From Dehalococcoidia bacterium (GTDB taxonomy: Bacteria; Chloroflexota; Dehalococcoidia; Bin125), in the NCBI GenBank assembly GCA_022824765.1, contig JAJDZG010000083.1, forward strand, positions 1 through 54,303: 54,303 nt of DNA, given 5' to 3'. The notes beneath the pieces are model-generated. The model was given only the letters and a program-made list of their open reading frames with translations. It was not told the DNA's origin and made no database searches. Both the position numbers and the translations under genes were made by a program. Of this stretch, positions 53,592 to 54,303 are shown piece by piece; the stretch's first letter is position 1, and each line of letters starts with the position of its first letter.

Positions 53592-54303
53592 TCAGCCCGT
53601 GAACAGACCACCGTCCGGATGCAGAATCTGGCCCGTGATGTAGCCCGCGTGGTCGCTCAACAGGAACAGCGACGCCTCCGCGATGTCCGCCGCCTCGCCA
53701 AGTCGTCCAAGCGGCACAAACCGCTCAAACGCCGCGCGACGCTCCTCATCCTGCGACAGCGCGAGCGCCATCGGCGTGTCAATCACGCCCGGCGCCACCG
53801 TGTTAACCCGGATGTCGTGCGGCGCCAACTCCTGCGCGAGCACTCGCGTCAACATCCAGACACCTGTCTTCGATACCGAGTACTCGGCCGATCCCGGCAT
53901 CGGAATCTTGGCCGCGCCCGACGAGATGTTGACAATCGAGCCGCCATCGCCCTGCTCAATCATCCGACGCGCCACCGACCGATTCGTCAGCATCACGCCG
54001 GTCAGATTGACCGAGAGCACCTTCTCCCACAACTCCACCGGCTTGTTGATCAGAAATCCATCGCGCCGATCAGCGGCCAGCTCGCGATCAGAGACCTCGC
54101 CTGAGACGTAATCGGCGTGCAGGATTCCTGCCGCGGCAATGCACAGGTCGATCCGGCCGAACGCATCAACGGCCGCCTGCGCCGCCGCATTGCAGTCTGG
54201 CTCGCGCGAGACATCGGCGCCGACATAGATCGCCCGGCCGCCGTCGTCCCTAATCTGTTGGACGACCTCCCCGCCGCGCGGATCGTCGGGCAATCCGACG
54301 ACC
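53592..54303 (-). CDS. SDR-family oxidoreductase, partial (N-terminus beyond window), close paralog of 52073-52912
   Basis: YSVSKTGVWMLTRVLAQELAPHDIRVNTVAPGVIDTPMALAL and GYITGQILHPDGGLFTG, nearly the same as the neighbouring SDR. Confidence 0.92.
   Translation of the reverse strand, partial: VVGLPDDPRGGEVVQQIRDDGGRAIYVGADVSREPDCNAAAQAAVDAFGRIDLCIAAAGILHADYVSGEVSDRELAADRRDGFLINKPVELWEKVLSVNLTGVMLTNRSVARRMIEQGDGGSIVNISSGAAKIPMPGSAEYSVSKTGVWMLTRVLAQELAPHDIRVNTVAPGVIDTPMALALSQDEERRAAFERFVPLGRLGEAADIAEASLFLLSDHAGYITGQILHPDGGLFTG

Overview
This is a GC-rich bacterial window with densely packed genes and many ATGA-type overlaps. Gene content suggests Chloroflexota (Dehalococcoidia or SAR202-like), but that is an inference only. 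From left to right: lipA (partial) and lipB; a pyruvate dehydrogenase operon (aceE, E2, E3); a divergent folP-like gene; an FmdB-type zinc ribbon; and a thioredoxin-TPR protein. Next is a three-gene cassette built around a UGSC-type selenoprotein with an in-frame TGA that standard ORF calling splits. It is flanked by two paralogous proteins of unknown function, one fused to a thioredoxin fold. Then come a methyltransferase, an MFS transporter, an acyl-CoA dehydrogenase, cofC/cofD (F420), a PHP protein, three zinc-ribbon RDD membrane proteins, nrdJ, a MetE-like protein, two epoxide-hydrolase-like proteins, and a LysM-M23 peptidase. A structured leader with a mini-ORF and an intrinsic terminator precedes a sirtuin gene. 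The right half holds an acyl-CoA-centred catabolic region: thiolase-like/DUF35, two CaiB-type CoA transferases, an orphan acyl-CoA synthetase alpha subunit, tandem beta-hydroxyacid dehydrogenases, a carboxyltransferase, and an AMP-forming synthetase. It also contains an ion-channel-like protein with an unusual selectivity filter, HtpX, a formyltransferase, a MacB-like ABC system, and two SDR paralogs separated by a lower-GC orphan ORF. The strongest discovery candidates are the UGSC selenoprotein cassette and the leader upstream of the sirtuin. No rRNA, tRNA, CRISPR array or intact transposase was recognised. All family calls come from motif recognition by eye, with no database search.
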